Assembly: GCA_948847595.1 (NCBI GenBank)
Contig: CAQOGY010000002.1
Span: 434,001 to 498,000, forward strand
Length of the DNA stretch: 64,000 bases
Source: an uncultured Bacteroides sp.
GTDB taxonomy: Bacteria; Bacteroidota; Bacteroidia; Bacteroidales; Bacteroidaceae
Direction: 5' to 3'
Program-made: the position numbers and the translations under genes
The notes under the pieces: generated by a model
The model's database searches: none
Seen by the model: the letters and a program-made list of their open reading frames with translations, nothing else
Told to the model about the DNA's origin: nothing
Shown: in pieces, positions 1-9,062 of the stretch
Layout of the letters: every line of letters begins with the position of its first letter
Position numbering within the stretch: position 1 is the stretch's first letter

Positions 1-522
1 ATAGAGATTTTTCATTTGTACCTGATAAAGTACTTGCGACTTGTCCGGATTGACAGAATAGGCTGATACACTTTTGATACGCAATGGGATCAGGTAAATC
101 GAATCCGGTGATAGTCCTTCCGGCTTTACCTGAATCGGCATTACATTGTAGGTATCAGGGCTTCCGGCTTTCAAAGTTACTCCCATCTGAGCGATGGAGT
201 AATACTTTGAAGGAAGCTCTTTAGCGTATTTTGACTGGTCAATATCGTATTTGATTTTATTATAACTCTGCAATACTTCCGGAGCATATTCCAGTGTAAC
301 GTCCACATCCCGGTCGATTTGGAGCGAGCCGCCACAGTTGATAGAAATATATCCGGTGCTTTCGGATTGGTTGAGGTCGTGCATACCAGTATATACCAAG
401 TCATTGTCGCTGATGATACAAATCACCTTTTGTCCCATTTCCTGTTCGAAGTCAAAAGGTTCGCAGGCTGCCAGAGCAAACATTGCCAGAAAATAACCGG
501 CTTTTTTTATCATTGTTTTCAT
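1..522 (-). CDS. DUF1735-like surface lipoprotein, 3' end outside window
   Basis: The reading frame is open from an ATG at 522 down to base 1 without a stop, so the C-terminus is missing; 174 residues are visible. It starts with a short lysine-rich stretch, a hydrophobic segment and a lipobox ending in Cys20 (LALAAC-like), so it is probably an exported, outer-membrane-anchored lipoprotein. The following sequence has the beta-rich character and the ending around 'YLIPLRI' seen in DUF1735 (BT_3987-like N-terminal) domains that sit directly after SusD in many Bacteroides PULs. It lies 30 nt downstream of susD and is surely in the same operon. The role is probably glycan binding at the cell surface. 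If the missing part carries a catalytic domain, as some DUF1735 proteins do with GH18, it could be an enzyme. Confidence 0.75.
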   Translation of the reverse strand, partial: MKTMIKKAGYFLAMFALAACEPFDFEQEMGQKVICIISDNDLVYTGMHDLNQSESTGYISINCGGSLQIDRDVDVTLEYAPEVLQSYNKIKYDIDQSKYAKELPSKYYSIAQMGVTLKAGSPDTYNVMPIQVKPEGLSPDSIYLIPLRIKSVSAYSVNPDKSQVLYQVQMKNLY

Positions 523-552
523 TTGATTATCTGTTTTACTGATGATTCAAAG

Positions 553-2556
553 TTAGTTGTTATATCCCGGATTCTGATCTAGTAATTTTACTTTTCTCAA
601 TTCGGATTTGCTGAGAGGTAAGAACAACAGTTTTCTGTGTACTACACGGTCACGGTAATTCTTTTCGTCTACTACGGTACGTTGGTAGAAGCCACCGAAT
701 TCATTGGCTGCAATGTTGAGGCCCATGATAGGCTCTGAATCCACGTCTTCGTAAATACCCCAGCGGCGTACATCGTAGAAGCGTCGTCCTTCACCTAAGA
801 ATTCTACCATACGTTCGCGTTTGATTTGCTCGAACATTTCTGTAGGGCTTTCCAGTTGGGCCTGAGTGAGCCCCGGTAGTCCGGCACGATAACGAACTTG
901 GTTGAATGCTTTGGCGATTTCGTTCATGTCACGTGACAAGCTGTATGATTCGCCTGTAGGCAAAGTAATGGCATGAGTTGTGGTCAATTGATTCAATGCT
1001 TCGGCGTACGACAGTAATATTTCGGCGTAACGGATAATAGGGAATCCTTTCTCATAACGTTCGCTGCTGTTGCCACGCCATGCATCATAAGAAGAAATGT
1101 ATTTTTTAATCACATAACCTGTAGGAGTGTAGTTGTCGCTACCCACTGTTCCTGCATATTTGCCGGCGTTGCCGTCCATACAGTATTTCACGGTTTGCAG
1201 ACGGTAAGAGCCGTCGGTAGTCGATGAAGCAGGCCAGTAACATCCGTTGAAACCGACACAGGCGTAGAAGCGCATTTCACGATTGGCATACATTTGCCAT
1301 ACTCCGCTGTTGAGGTGATAGTCTGAAAAATCACGCGGTCCGGAAGTAAAGTCGTTAGGACCTTCTTTATATTCTCCGACTGCCATAGCTTCTTCGATTG
1401 TCTTTCCATCTTCCATACGATAGGCATCAATCATTTTCTGCGTTAAGCCCATACCGTTATATCCGCCCATATATTGAGGGAATGACTGTTGGGTGTATCC
1501 TTTTACTTCTTCCGAGATACGTCCCCAAATGATTTCGTTGTTATTTTTAAACGGTTCATCTCCTGTAAACATGTAAGAATAAGATTTGAACGGGTCGATT
1601 CCACCGGCTCCATCAGGGAAGTTTTCTGTAGGAACACCTGCAGGTAGTTGCGGAGTATTCTGGTCTTTACTCACTGTAAATAGTTCGTAGACATTCATAT
1701 CAATGACACGTTTGCAGGCAGCGGCGGCTAATGCCCATTTCTCTTCACTATAATTTGGGTTAACGTAATATTCTTTATCGTAAGTACGTTTCCAGTTGCC
1801 GAAGTAAAGGCGGGCAGTGGATGTTCCGTTGAAAAGCGGTGAAGCGGCATGTAAGCGTAGGCGTGCTATCAATGCGTAGGCAGCTCCTTTCGTAGGACGT
1901 TCAAATTGTGCGATAGAAGCTTTCAGAGGTAGGTAAGCCGCTGCTGTTTCCAGTTCGGAGCAGATGTATTCCACTGTTTCGTCATAAGTAGCACGATAAG
2001 TATTGTAAGCTGGACCTTCCAGATTACTTTCAAATATTTCGTCGCCTACAAGAATAGCAGGACCGCAAGTCATCAGAATATGATAATAGGCGTAACCGCG
2101 CAGGAAGTGAATATAACCGGTATAGTTACGGCGGTCGAGTGCTGTCATGTCCTGACATTCGTCCATACGTGCCAGCATCAGATTGGCCTTACGGATTACT
2201 TTGTACATATCACTCCAGATATTCATACCTCTCAAATTATCAGGATTCACATATCCTAATGCAAAGGCTGATCCACGGAAGATGTCGCTGCTCATTACAG
2301 TGAAAATATCGTCACCGGCAGTAATTCCCGGTGCATATTCATGACCGAAGATTCTACTCTCGTCGGGCAATTGTCCGGCTGCACCCCACAGATACGCTTC
2401 AAAATAGCGTTTCTGTGTGAATACGGAGTCAAACTTCAGTGTATCGTCGAAATATTGATCTACGTCCAGGTAGTTGCAAGAGCCTAGCAGGACGATGAAT
2501 GCAAAGAGAAGACTCTTTGATATAATCTGGCTTATTTTGGTTTTCATACGATTCAT
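553..2556 (-). CDS. SusD-like glycan-binding lipoprotein (PUL 1)
   Basis: This is the SusD/RagB-family partner of the SusC transporter encoded just upstream. It forms the lid that captures oligosaccharides on the outer membrane. It has 667 residues, longer than the usual 500-600. A lipobox (LLGSC) puts the lipidated Cys at residue 27, followed by the typical 'YLDVDQYFDD' start of mature SusD proteins. The N-terminal TPR-rich part contains 'YTGYIHFLRGYAYYHIL', and the C-terminal RagB/SusD part contains 'ERMVEFLGEGRRFYDVRRW', which is diagnostic. The first ATG is 3 nt after the susC stop; a second in-frame ATG nine bases later gives the more usual MKTK start. The target glycan cannot be read from SusD sequence alone. 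Confidence 0.95.
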   Translation of the reverse strand: MNRMKTKISQIISKSLLFAFIVLLGSCNYLDVDQYFDDTLKFDSVFTQKRYFEAYLWGAAGQLPDESRIFGHEYAPGITAGDDIFTVMSSDIFRGSAFALGYVNPDNLRGMNIWSDMYKVIRKANLMLARMDECQDMTALDRRNYTGYIHFLRGYAYYHILMTCGPAILVGDEIFESNLEGPAYNTYRATYDETVEYICSELETAAAYLPLKASIAQFERPTKGAAYALIARLRLHAASPLFNGTSTARLYFGNWKRTYDKEYYVNPNYSEEKWALAAAACKRVIDMNVYELFTVSKDQNTPQLPAGVPTENFPDGAGGIDPFKSYSYMFTGDEPFKNNNEIIWGRISEEVKGYTQQSFPQYMGGYNGMGLTQKMIDAYRMEDGKTIEEAMAVGEYKEGPNDFTSGPRDFSDYHLNSGVWQMYANREMRFYACVGFNGCYWPASSTTDGSYRLQTVKYCMDGNAGKYAGTVGSDNYTPTGYVIKKYISSYDAWRGNSSERYEKGFPIIRYAEILLSYAEALNQLTTTHAITLPTGESYSLSRDMNEIAKAFNQVRYRAGLPGLTQAQLESPTEMFEQIKRERMVEFLGEGRRFYDVRRWGIYEDVDSEPIMGLNIAANEFGGFYQRTVVDEKNYRDRVVHRKLLFLPLSKSELRKVKLLDQNPGYNN

Positions 2557-2559
2557 TTT

Positions 2560-5500
2560 TTAGAAGTTAATATACATCTGGAAAGCATAGCGTGCTGGTA
2601 TAGGATAGGCGCCTCCGTTATAATATGCTTGCTCCGGATCGAAATGTTTGAATGGGCTCCATACGCAGATGTTGGAAGCTACAAACTGTAGGTCGAGTGA
2701 CGAAACACCCAGTTGTTTCAATATCTTGCCGGCACTCAGATTGTAGTTCAGATTGATTTCCTGCAAACGCAAGTAGCGGGCATTGGTTTTCCAGAATGTT
2801 GAGGGCTGTGTACTGTTGTGGTCATTTCCATAAGAAAGACGTGGGAACATAGCGTTCGGGTTTTCGGTAGACGCATCACCAGAGATTTCGCGCGGTGTCC
2901 AACGATTCGCCTGATTGGCTGTGATAGCCAGTGTGTTTCCTGTTTCTCCGGAAGAGAATGGAAGGAATCCGAAGGCTTTGTAACCATCCACACAGAAGTT
3001 ATCCACATTACCTGTTCCTTTGAACAAGAATCCCAGTGTCAGTTTCTTCCAGCGTACTTCTCCGCCAAAACCATACATTAGGCGTGGATAGTTGGCTTTA
3101 TAAGAAAGAGGTACTTGGTCGTCGGAGTTGATAACACCATCACCGTTCACATCTTTGTATTTAATATCACCCGGCAGTACCTTGCGACCTGCAATTCCAC
3201 TTTGGTCGGGACTGAATTTTACATCGTTTTCGTCGCGGAACAAGCCTAATGCAATATAACCGGAATAAAATTCATAAGGTTTGTCGGCTCTTTCCTGATA
3301 AGAATATTTTTGGAAAGCTTCTTCCCAGTTTTTAACCATATTGGCTGTGTACGTAAAGTTACCACGGAGGGTAAACGAGAAGTCTTTGCCGATATCCTGT
3401 CTGAATGAGATGTTACCGTCGGCTCCATAGCTGACCATGCTTCCTACGTTTCCAAAAGGTTGTTCTGCCAGTCCGATATAGTCAGGTACCATTGTACGTT
3501 GTTGGAAGATGTCATTACGGGTGTCGCGGAAAAAGTCTACTGTGAAGTCAACCTGTTCGTTGAATAACTTTCCTTCAATACCCAAATCCAGTTTGATAGC
3601 TTTTTCCCATTGGAGGTTGTCGGCGCCGACTGATTGTTCCGTTACGCCGTTGCTGCCATTCCATCCTTTATTGGCATTTTCGTTCATGATAGTCAGATAA
3701 GGAAAACGTTTGTTAGTAATGCGGTCGTTACCTACCGAACCCCATGATCCTCTGATTTTCAAAAAGCTCAACCAAGGTAATGTTTCACGTACAAAGTCGT
3801 AGTTGGTCGGTACCCAACCAAGAGCAACGGAGGGGAAGAAACCGAAACGGCGTCCTTTCTGGAAGTTCTCCGAACCGGTGTAACCGAAGTTCAAATCGAT
3901 CATATATGTATCACGGAATCCGTATGTTAAACGACCGGATAAACCTTGATAACGTTTAGGTACATTATCTACATTAACATTACAGTTGTAACCGTGTATA
4001 TCACACCATGTACTTTGGTAGCTGCTCATATAGTAGTAAACCAAACCACCAACACGATGATCTCCGAATGCACGGTCATAGTTTAGAGTAGATTCAAAAT
4101 GCAATTTATTCCATTGTGATTCTTCATCTTTATTATAAGTGGCAGTTTGGGCATCTACTACTTTACGCATAATCAATGTACCATCTACCGTACGTCCGCT
4201 GGCATAGTACATTTCCGGCAGAACTTTACGTATTTCTTTCAGATAACTTTCGGAGTCATAAGCGATTTGTGCTCTTAACTTCAGTCCTTTGGTAATGAAA
4301 GGTAAATCCTGAGTGACAGCCAACGTTACTTTGTTTGTAAATCTGCGCCATTTCGCTTTTCCGGTATGGTTCAGCATGACGTAGGGAGAATATTCGTTGT
4401 TTGCTCCCCATGCCGGTAGTTCTCCAGTAGAGTATTGCAGTGGAATAGTCAGCGGAGTCAGTCTTTGCTGGGCACTCCAGAGTGCGTCAGTCGAAACGTT
4501 TCCCGGTTCAGTCTTTTCAGACAGATAACCTTCCGTGCCTAAATAAGCAGTAGTTGTCTTTGTCAGATTAACGTCGATATTACTACGATAGTTATAAGTG
4601 CGATAAGCTACGTCAGTACTGTATTTAGAGCTTTTTTCCTGTTTGTAAGCAGCATCTTCATTGGACATACCCAAGCTGAAAAAGTAACGAGCCACACTAC
4701 CACCACCACGGGCACTCATGTAATAAGTCTGTTGCAGAGAATTCTTGTTCAGAATCTGATCACGCCAGTTTACGTTCGGGTAAAGATCAGGGTCCAGCTG
4801 ATACTTGATCAGGTCTAGAGCCATCGGTGAGTAAAGTTCTTCTTCGCCGCGAGCCAGTTTTGCTTCGTTAGCCAGTTTTGCGTAGTCATAAGCGCCGAGG
4901 TATTCGGGCATATTCTGTAAGTGGGATACGGTCAGGTTGACACGTCCTGTAATTTTCAGTTTATCCACTTCACCGCGTTTGGTAGTAACCAGTACGACAC
5001 CGTTAGCACCACGTGTGCCGTAAACGGCTGTAGCGGAGGCATCTTTTAATACGGAGAAACTTTCAATGTCTGCAGGATCAATCTGGCTCAAACTACCTTC
5101 AAGTCCGTCGATCAGTACCAGTGCACCTTGGTTAGCACCGAAAGTTCCGATACCACGTACCCAAAATTCAGAAATGTTTTTTCCCGGTTCACCACTGTTT
5201 TGCAGAGAGATAATACCCGGTACACGTCCGCCTAACATGTTAGGAATAGAAGTAGCCGGTGTCTGCAGGTCTTTTACATCTACATTCGTGATGGCACCTA
5301 CTACGCTGACTTTTCGCTGTGAACCGAGTCCGACAACCACCGTTTCTTCCAGTGTATTCGTCGAAGGTTTCAGTTTGAATTGTGCGTTTTTCCGGTCCAG
5401 TCTGGAGTCAATTCTTACTTCTTGTTTTTCATAACCAAGGAATGACAAAGTGATAACATCACCCATTTGCGCTCCTTTGATTGTAAATTTACCGTCCATA

Positions 5501-5682
5501 TTGGTAACAGTACCTACACCGGGACGGTCTTTCAAAAAGACGTTGGCACCCGGAATCGGGGCATTGAATTCATCGAGTACTGTACCTGAAATGGTAATTG
5601 TACTTTCTTTTTTGGTTTGCTCTTGTGCTATGATGCTGAGGCAACAGAACAGAAAAGCAGTTATAATATATAAATGTTTCAT
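2560..5682 (-). CDS. SusC-like TonB-dependent outer-membrane transporter (PUL 1)
   Basis: An outer-membrane beta-barrel of 1040 residues that imports oligosaccharides using TonB energy. After a signal peptide (cleavage near ALA-less 'IIAQEQ', about residue 20) there is a carboxypeptidase-D-like regulatory domain (about 29-110, 'ISGTVLDEFNAPIPGANV'), a TonB-box-like 'TLEETVVVG' segment, and the plug with the SusC signature 'SFSVLKDASATAVYGTRGA' around residue 215. The protein ends in an aromatic residue (MYINF), as expected for BAM insertion. It lies 29 nt downstream of the TIG/NHL lipoprotein gene and 3 nt upstream of susD, which places all of them in one leftward transcription unit. Length and architecture are normal for the SusC/RagA family. 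Confidence 0.97.
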   Translation of the reverse strand: MKHLYIITAFLFCCLSIIAQEQTKKESTITISGTVLDEFNAPIPGANVFLKDRPGVGTVTNMDGKFTIKGAQMGDVITLSFLGYEKQEVRIDSRLDRKNAQFKLKPSTNTLEETVVVGLGSQRKVSVVGAITNVDVKDLQTPATSIPNMLGGRVPGIISLQNSGEPGKNISEFWVRGIGTFGANQGALVLIDGLEGSLSQIDPADIESFSVLKDASATAVYGTRGANGVVLVTTKRGEVDKLKITGRVNLTVSHLQNMPEYLGAYDYAKLANEAKLARGEEELYSPMALDLIKYQLDPDLYPNVNWRDQILNKNSLQQTYYMSARGGGSVARYFFSLGMSNEDAAYKQEKSSKYSTDVAYRTYNYRSNIDVNLTKTTTAYLGTEGYLSEKTEPGNVSTDALWSAQQRLTPLTIPLQYSTGELPAWGANNEYSPYVMLNHTGKAKWRRFTNKVTLAVTQDLPFITKGLKLRAQIAYDSESYLKEIRKVLPEMYYASGRTVDGTLIMRKVVDAQTATYNKDEESQWNKLHFESTLNYDRAFGDHRVGGLVYYYMSSYQSTWCDIHGYNCNVNVDNVPKRYQGLSGRLTYGFRDTYMIDLNFGYTGSENFQKGRRFGFFPSVALGWVPTNYDFVRETLPWLSFLKIRGSWGSVGNDRITNKRFPYLTIMNENANKGWNGSNGVTEQSVGADNLQWEKAIKLDLGIEGKLFNEQVDFTVDFFRDTRNDIFQQRTMVPDYIGLAEQPFGNVGSMVSYGADGNISFRQDIGKDFSFTLRGNFTYTANMVKNWEEAFQKYSYQERADKPYEFYSGYIALGLFRDENDVKFSPDQSGIAGRKVLPGDIKYKDVNGDGVINSDDQVPLSYKANYPRLMYGFGGEVRWKKLTLGFLFKGTGNVDNFCVDGYKAFGFLPFSSGETGNTLAITANQANRWTPREISGDASTENPNAMFPRLSYGNDHNSTQPSTFWKTNARYLRLQEINLNYNLSAGKILKQLGVSSLDLQFVASNICVWSPFKHFDPEQAYYNGGAYPIPARYAFQMYINF

Positions 5683-5711
5683 AGCGTTATTATTTATAAT
5701 GACCTACTGCG

Positions 5712-7085
5712 TTATTCAATAGAGAGTTTGCGGACACAACGGTTGTCTTTGTCACCGATGTAGATAGTGCCTTCACTGTCGATGGCAAGTCCCCATGGTT
5801 CGGTGAAGAGTGCGATTTCCGGTGTTCCGTCTTTATATCCCGAAGTATTGGGGTTACCGATCACCGTACTAACTACACCTTCGGGAGTCACTTTACGAAT
5901 ACAATGATTACCGGAGTCAGCAATGTAGAGGTTTTCTTCTTCATCCAATACCAATTGGCGGGGACTGCTGAACTGTGCTTCAGTTTCTTGTCCGTCAGCA
6001 TGTCCTGCACGTCCTTTGTCTCCTGCATATATTCTGAAGTTTCCTTCGCGGGTCGGGTCGGTAATGTCTTCAAATACACCGATACAATGCTGGTTGGTGA
6101 ATGCCATGTAGAGTTTCTTCGGGTCTGTCCGGCTGAAGGTCATATAACAGTCAGAGGTAGCTAACAAATCATTATTGCCTACTTCTATTACCCAGGCATA
6201 TCCTGTTTTTCCGTCAATCTTCAGGAAGAAGTTGGCATCTTTGGTGCGGCAGTAGAAGTGATTGTCCAGTTCACAATAAGCAAAGGAGTGTTTATAAGTA
6301 GTATTCACTTTACTTGCATCTACACCGTCGGCTGCCATATAGTCTCTTCTTCGGGGTGTCCAGAAGTCTACCGAATTGACAGACCAGAATGTGTTACCGC
6401 CATCGGTAGGAATCACTAATCCTAATCCGTTATCTATGATACATGGTTGGTTCAACGGATATTGGCCTGCATTATCGATAATAATAGAAGACTGGTTTTC
6501 TTTTTCATTGATCAATATCAGTTTGTTGGCTCCCCACAGTTCGCGTGGACATACAAAGAGATTATCTTCGGCATCGACAGCCAGGAAACCGACTTCAGGA
6601 AATTCTGTCTCGCCCAGTGTACCTACTTTGACGCCACTTGTTCCGGGACGTCCGCACAGGGTAGTAACTACTGTCTGAATGTGATAGTCGAATTTCTTAT
6701 CATATACGGCAGACTGTTCACCTACTTTTACAGTGATTTCTACCTGATCATGATCCGGGTCACCATCATCCGGCATGCCATCTCCCGGACGACGCGGAGT
6801 AATCACATAAAGTTTGTTTCCCAAAGAGCCGATTAATGCTGCTTTCTTATTATTAAAATAAACCTCGATGTTACTTAAGTCAGTTCCGAAATTTTCTCCG
6901 TTCAGAATCACTTGTGTAGCGATACCTCCTGAGTCAGGATAAAAGTTCGTAACTTTAATAGGTGCGTTAGGATCATATACCTGAGCTGATGTTTTATCTT
7001 CACAGGAAGATGCGATGATGATGGTTAAAGCACATCCCCCTATGCAAAATAAAAAAAGAATTTGATGTATTAAATTTTTCTTCAT
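5712..7085 (-). CDS. TIG-domain / NHL-repeat lipoprotein, probable surface glycan-binding protein
   Basis: A 457-residue exported lipoprotein with a lipobox IIASSC (Cys about 28). The first domain (about 40-130) is an IPT/TIG immunoglobulin-like fold: 'PIKVTNFYPDSGGIATQVILNGENFG' is a textbook TIG start. The rest is a beta-propeller of NHL-type repeats. The clearest are near the C-terminus: 'FSSPRQLVLDEEENLYIADSGNHCIRKV' and 'FTEPWGLAIDSEGTIYIGDKDNRCVRKL', here abbreviated in concept only. Proteins of this build are regularly encoded beside SusC/SusD and act as accessory cell-surface glycan-binding proteins. No catalytic motif is visible. The gene is 29 nt upstream of susC. The 174-nt gap before it leaves room for its own promoter or a processing site. 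Confidence 0.85.
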   Translation of the reverse strand: MKKNLIHQILFLFCIGGCALTIIIASSCEDKTSAQVYDPNAPIKVTNFYPDSGGIATQVILNGENFGTDLSNIEVYFNNKKAALIGSLGNKLYVITPRRPGDGMPDDGDPDHDQVEITVKVGEQSAVYDKKFDYHIQTVVTTLCGRPGTSGVKVGTLGETEFPEVGFLAVDAEDNLFVCPRELWGANKLILINEKENQSSIIIDNAGQYPLNQPCIIDNGLGLVIPTDGGNTFWSVNSVDFWTPRRRDYMAADGVDASKVNTTYKHSFAYCELDNHFYCRTKDANFFLKIDGKTGYAWVIEVGNNDLLATSDCYMTFSRTDPKKLYMAFTNQHCIGVFEDITDPTREGNFRIYAGDKGRAGHADGQETEAQFSSPRQLVLDEEENLYIADSGNHCIRKVTPEGVVSTVIGNPNTSGYKDGTPEIALFTEPWGLAIDSEGTIYIGDKDNRCVRKLSIE

Positions 7086-7259
7086 AATATTGATGTTACA
7101 TAATGTTGTTGATAGTATAAGACATTATTTCCTGAATGAAATAATGTTGATATTGACTCAACGATTGACTTTACTGGTTACTGCATAATAGAAGGTTTTA
7201 CTGTTTTTCATATTGTTTTTTGATTTAATATTTGATTATAAGATAAATGATATACAATT

Positions 7260-8624
7260 TTATTGTTGGTAAGCAAAACGTATGAATTTATAGTTAAAGT
7301 TTCCTCCCTCGCCAATGATAAACTTCACGGTATGTTTACCTTTAGTTAGATAAAGTTTGGGTTGATTTTCAGGATAAACATCATGTTGCCATTTGAAGGC
7401 ATTCCAATCATTGTCATTTATCATGTGAACAGAGTTTGTTGCAACACCATCCACTTCCAACGAATAATATCCACCATTACCGTTGTTGACAGAACGGAAG
7501 AGGTCGAAAGCGTATGTGCCTTCATCTTGTACGTCAAGGGTAAACATTTGCCATTCGTCGGCTCCGGTATATCCGATGTTCATGCCGAATTCCGTATCCA
7601 CACCGGGACTGTTGTCGTCACCTTTTTCCGAACGGTAGTTGTAACCTGCTTCATTGTGAGCGCTGTTATCATGATAACCAACGCCTTCACCTCCCAAGTC
7701 GAAATTGAAAACGGAAATCTCGCGGGTCTCAGAAGCGGAAAGTATGGAACGCAAGTCTTCATAATTGTCTAGAACGACAGGGGCTACATAGAATGTATCT
7801 GCGGCGTTGTTTTCGGGAACTGCATATGTTGCATAAGACAGGTCGGAGCCAAAGTCTAATAAATAGGAGTTCGTTTCACTGCCAAGAATATATTTGGTGA
7901 CATCTTCTCCTGCTTCATTTTTGTAGTTCAGTACGCAACTTCTCGGTTTATCTTTCCATTTTACTACCAGTCCGTTACCAAAACGGGTAGCTACTTCTAC
8001 GGTACGATTGCTCAGTGTAGATTGGAATGACTCACCATATACATTGGCAGAAACATTGATCGGATTTGCCTGATTTCCATACCGGTCTACACAAGTCACT
8101 GTGAAATCATACTTCTTATTTTCTTCCAGATTGTCATAATAGAATTTGAAAACGCCGCTTTTATAGTTCACTTCTTCTTCGATGGAACTATTGTTGTTAT
8201 TACATATGACGTTCATCTTCTGGACTTTTTCGTTGTCGATATTCACTTCTATTAAAACACGTTTATTTCCTGCGCGTGCCAGTACTTCTTTAGAGGTGGG
8301 CAGGCTTACTGTTACATCTATTGTTTTGGTCCATTCTCCCTGCGCAATAGTGATTTGAGTGTTGCCTACTCCTGTAGCGGTTACCAGCCCCTCATTGGTT
8401 ACTGTGGCGATGGACGGGTCTTCACTAGTCCATTCAAATGTACTTTCGGTGGGGCTTGCGGTCAGTTGTTCCGTATCTCCGAAGAACAGGTCCAGTGAAG
8501 TCTGATTGACGTAAACCATGTTCTCATAATTGTGATTGATTTCTCCGGTGTGACATGCTATCATGCAAAAGATTGCCAATAGCGATATTCCCAATTTCGA
8601 TAATTTACTTACATATTTACTCAT
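7260..8624 (-). CDS. Big2 / DUF4998-like / CBM-like lipoprotein, probable glycan-binding protein
   Basis: First gene of the leftward PUL 1 group; 454 residues. The lipobox is CMIAC (Cys about 24). Residues about 38-108 form a bacterial Ig-like (Big2) domain, recognised from 'WTSEDPSIATVTNEGLVTATG'. Residues about 110-290 resemble DUF4998 (starting 'SKEVLARAGNKRVLIEV'), a region common in Bacteroides PUL lipoproteins. The C-terminal ~140 residues, rich in Trp, Tyr and Gly with 'GYTGADEWQMFTLDV' and ending 'FNYKFIRFAYQQ', look like a CBM6/CBM35-type carbohydrate-binding beta-sandwich. No catalytic residues are apparent. Inference: an outer-surface glycan-binding protein that helps SusC/SusD. 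Domain assignments are by eye; the CBM family is not certain. Confidence 0.75.
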   Translation of the reverse strand: MSKYVSKLSKLGISLLAIFCMIACHTGEINHNYENMVYVNQTSLDLFFGDTEQLTASPTESTFEWTSEDPSIATVTNEGLVTATGVGNTQITIAQGEWTKTIDVTVSLPTSKEVLARAGNKRVLIEVNIDNEKVQKMNVICNNNNSSIEEEVNYKSGVFKFYYDNLEENKKYDFTVTCVDRYGNQANPINVSANVYGESFQSTLSNRTVEVATRFGNGLVVKWKDKPRSCVLNYKNEAGEDVTKYILGSETNSYLLDFGSDLSYATYAVPENNAADTFYVAPVVLDNYEDLRSILSASETREISVFNFDLGGEGVGYHDNSAHNEAGYNYRSEKGDDNSPGVDTEFGMNIGYTGADEWQMFTLDVQDEGTYAFDLFRSVNNGNGGYYSLEVDGVATNSVHMINDNDWNAFKWQHDVYPENQPKLYLTKGKHTVKFIIGEGGNFNYKFIRFAYQQ

Positions 8625-8682
8625 AGTAAATTCCTCCTAAATTTTTAAGGTTAATCTATTTTTTTTTTGTTATCTGGTGTTG

Positions 8683-8690
8683 CAAACGTA
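8683..8690 (-). promoter_or_regulatory. Candidate -7 box of the leftward PUL 1 operon
   Basis: On the minus strand this reads TACGTTTG, which fits the Bacteroides -7 consensus TAnnTTTG and lies about 60 nt upstream of the Big2/CBM lipoprotein start. No clear -33 TTTG is found at the usual spacing, as is common for promoters that need an activator such as the PUL hybrid two-component regulator. Confidence 0.5.
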
Positions 8691-8887
8691 CGATAAAGCT
8701 GGCTTAAATCTAAGTACGAATGCTGCAAACTTTAGTCTGAATGCGCCAAAATAGGCTATAATATCCGTTATTTCATGGGTTCTTCGAGTTTTAACCAATA
8801 CTAATTTCTATTTTGCGCTGTTGTCTGCTGAAATAGCTCTTTTGATAGAGTTGTAAGTAGACTCTTGAATTTAATTTATAGTATGAT

Positions 8888-8985
8888 CTTGCTTGTGCCA
8901 CCTTATTGGCACAACTGTGCCAAGTGCTTGGCATCACCGTGCCAATAGGGTGGCACTACTGTGCCAAAGGCTTGGCACAAGCAAG
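8888..8985. repeat. 22-nt-period palindrome array A
   Basis: Four 18-nt palindromic units of the form GTGCCA-N6-TGGCAC start at 8895, 8917, 8939 and 8961. They are separated by 4-nt spacers (AACT, CACC, TACT), so the period is exactly 22. One unit has a single mismatch (ends TGGCAT). The array is closed by a perfect 13-nt inverted repeat: CTTGCTTGTGCCA at 8888-8900 and its complement at 8973-8985. It lies between the 3' end of the GH95 gene and the promoter of the leftward SusCD operon. The rest of the 438-nt gap shows only the -7 box at 8683. Function unknown. See the findings for arrays B, C and D, which share the period but not the sequence. Confidence 0.9.
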
Positions 8986-9062
8986 ACACAGTTTTACCTA
9001 TTTACTCTGATATAATGAACAGATGATTTTGATACTATAAACTAATCAGTCAGGTATACTTT

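Noticed and set aside
8888..8985. Array A as a CRISPR array
   Set aside because: Units are 18 nt with 4-nt spacers; there are no 25-40-nt unique spacers and no cas genes in the window.
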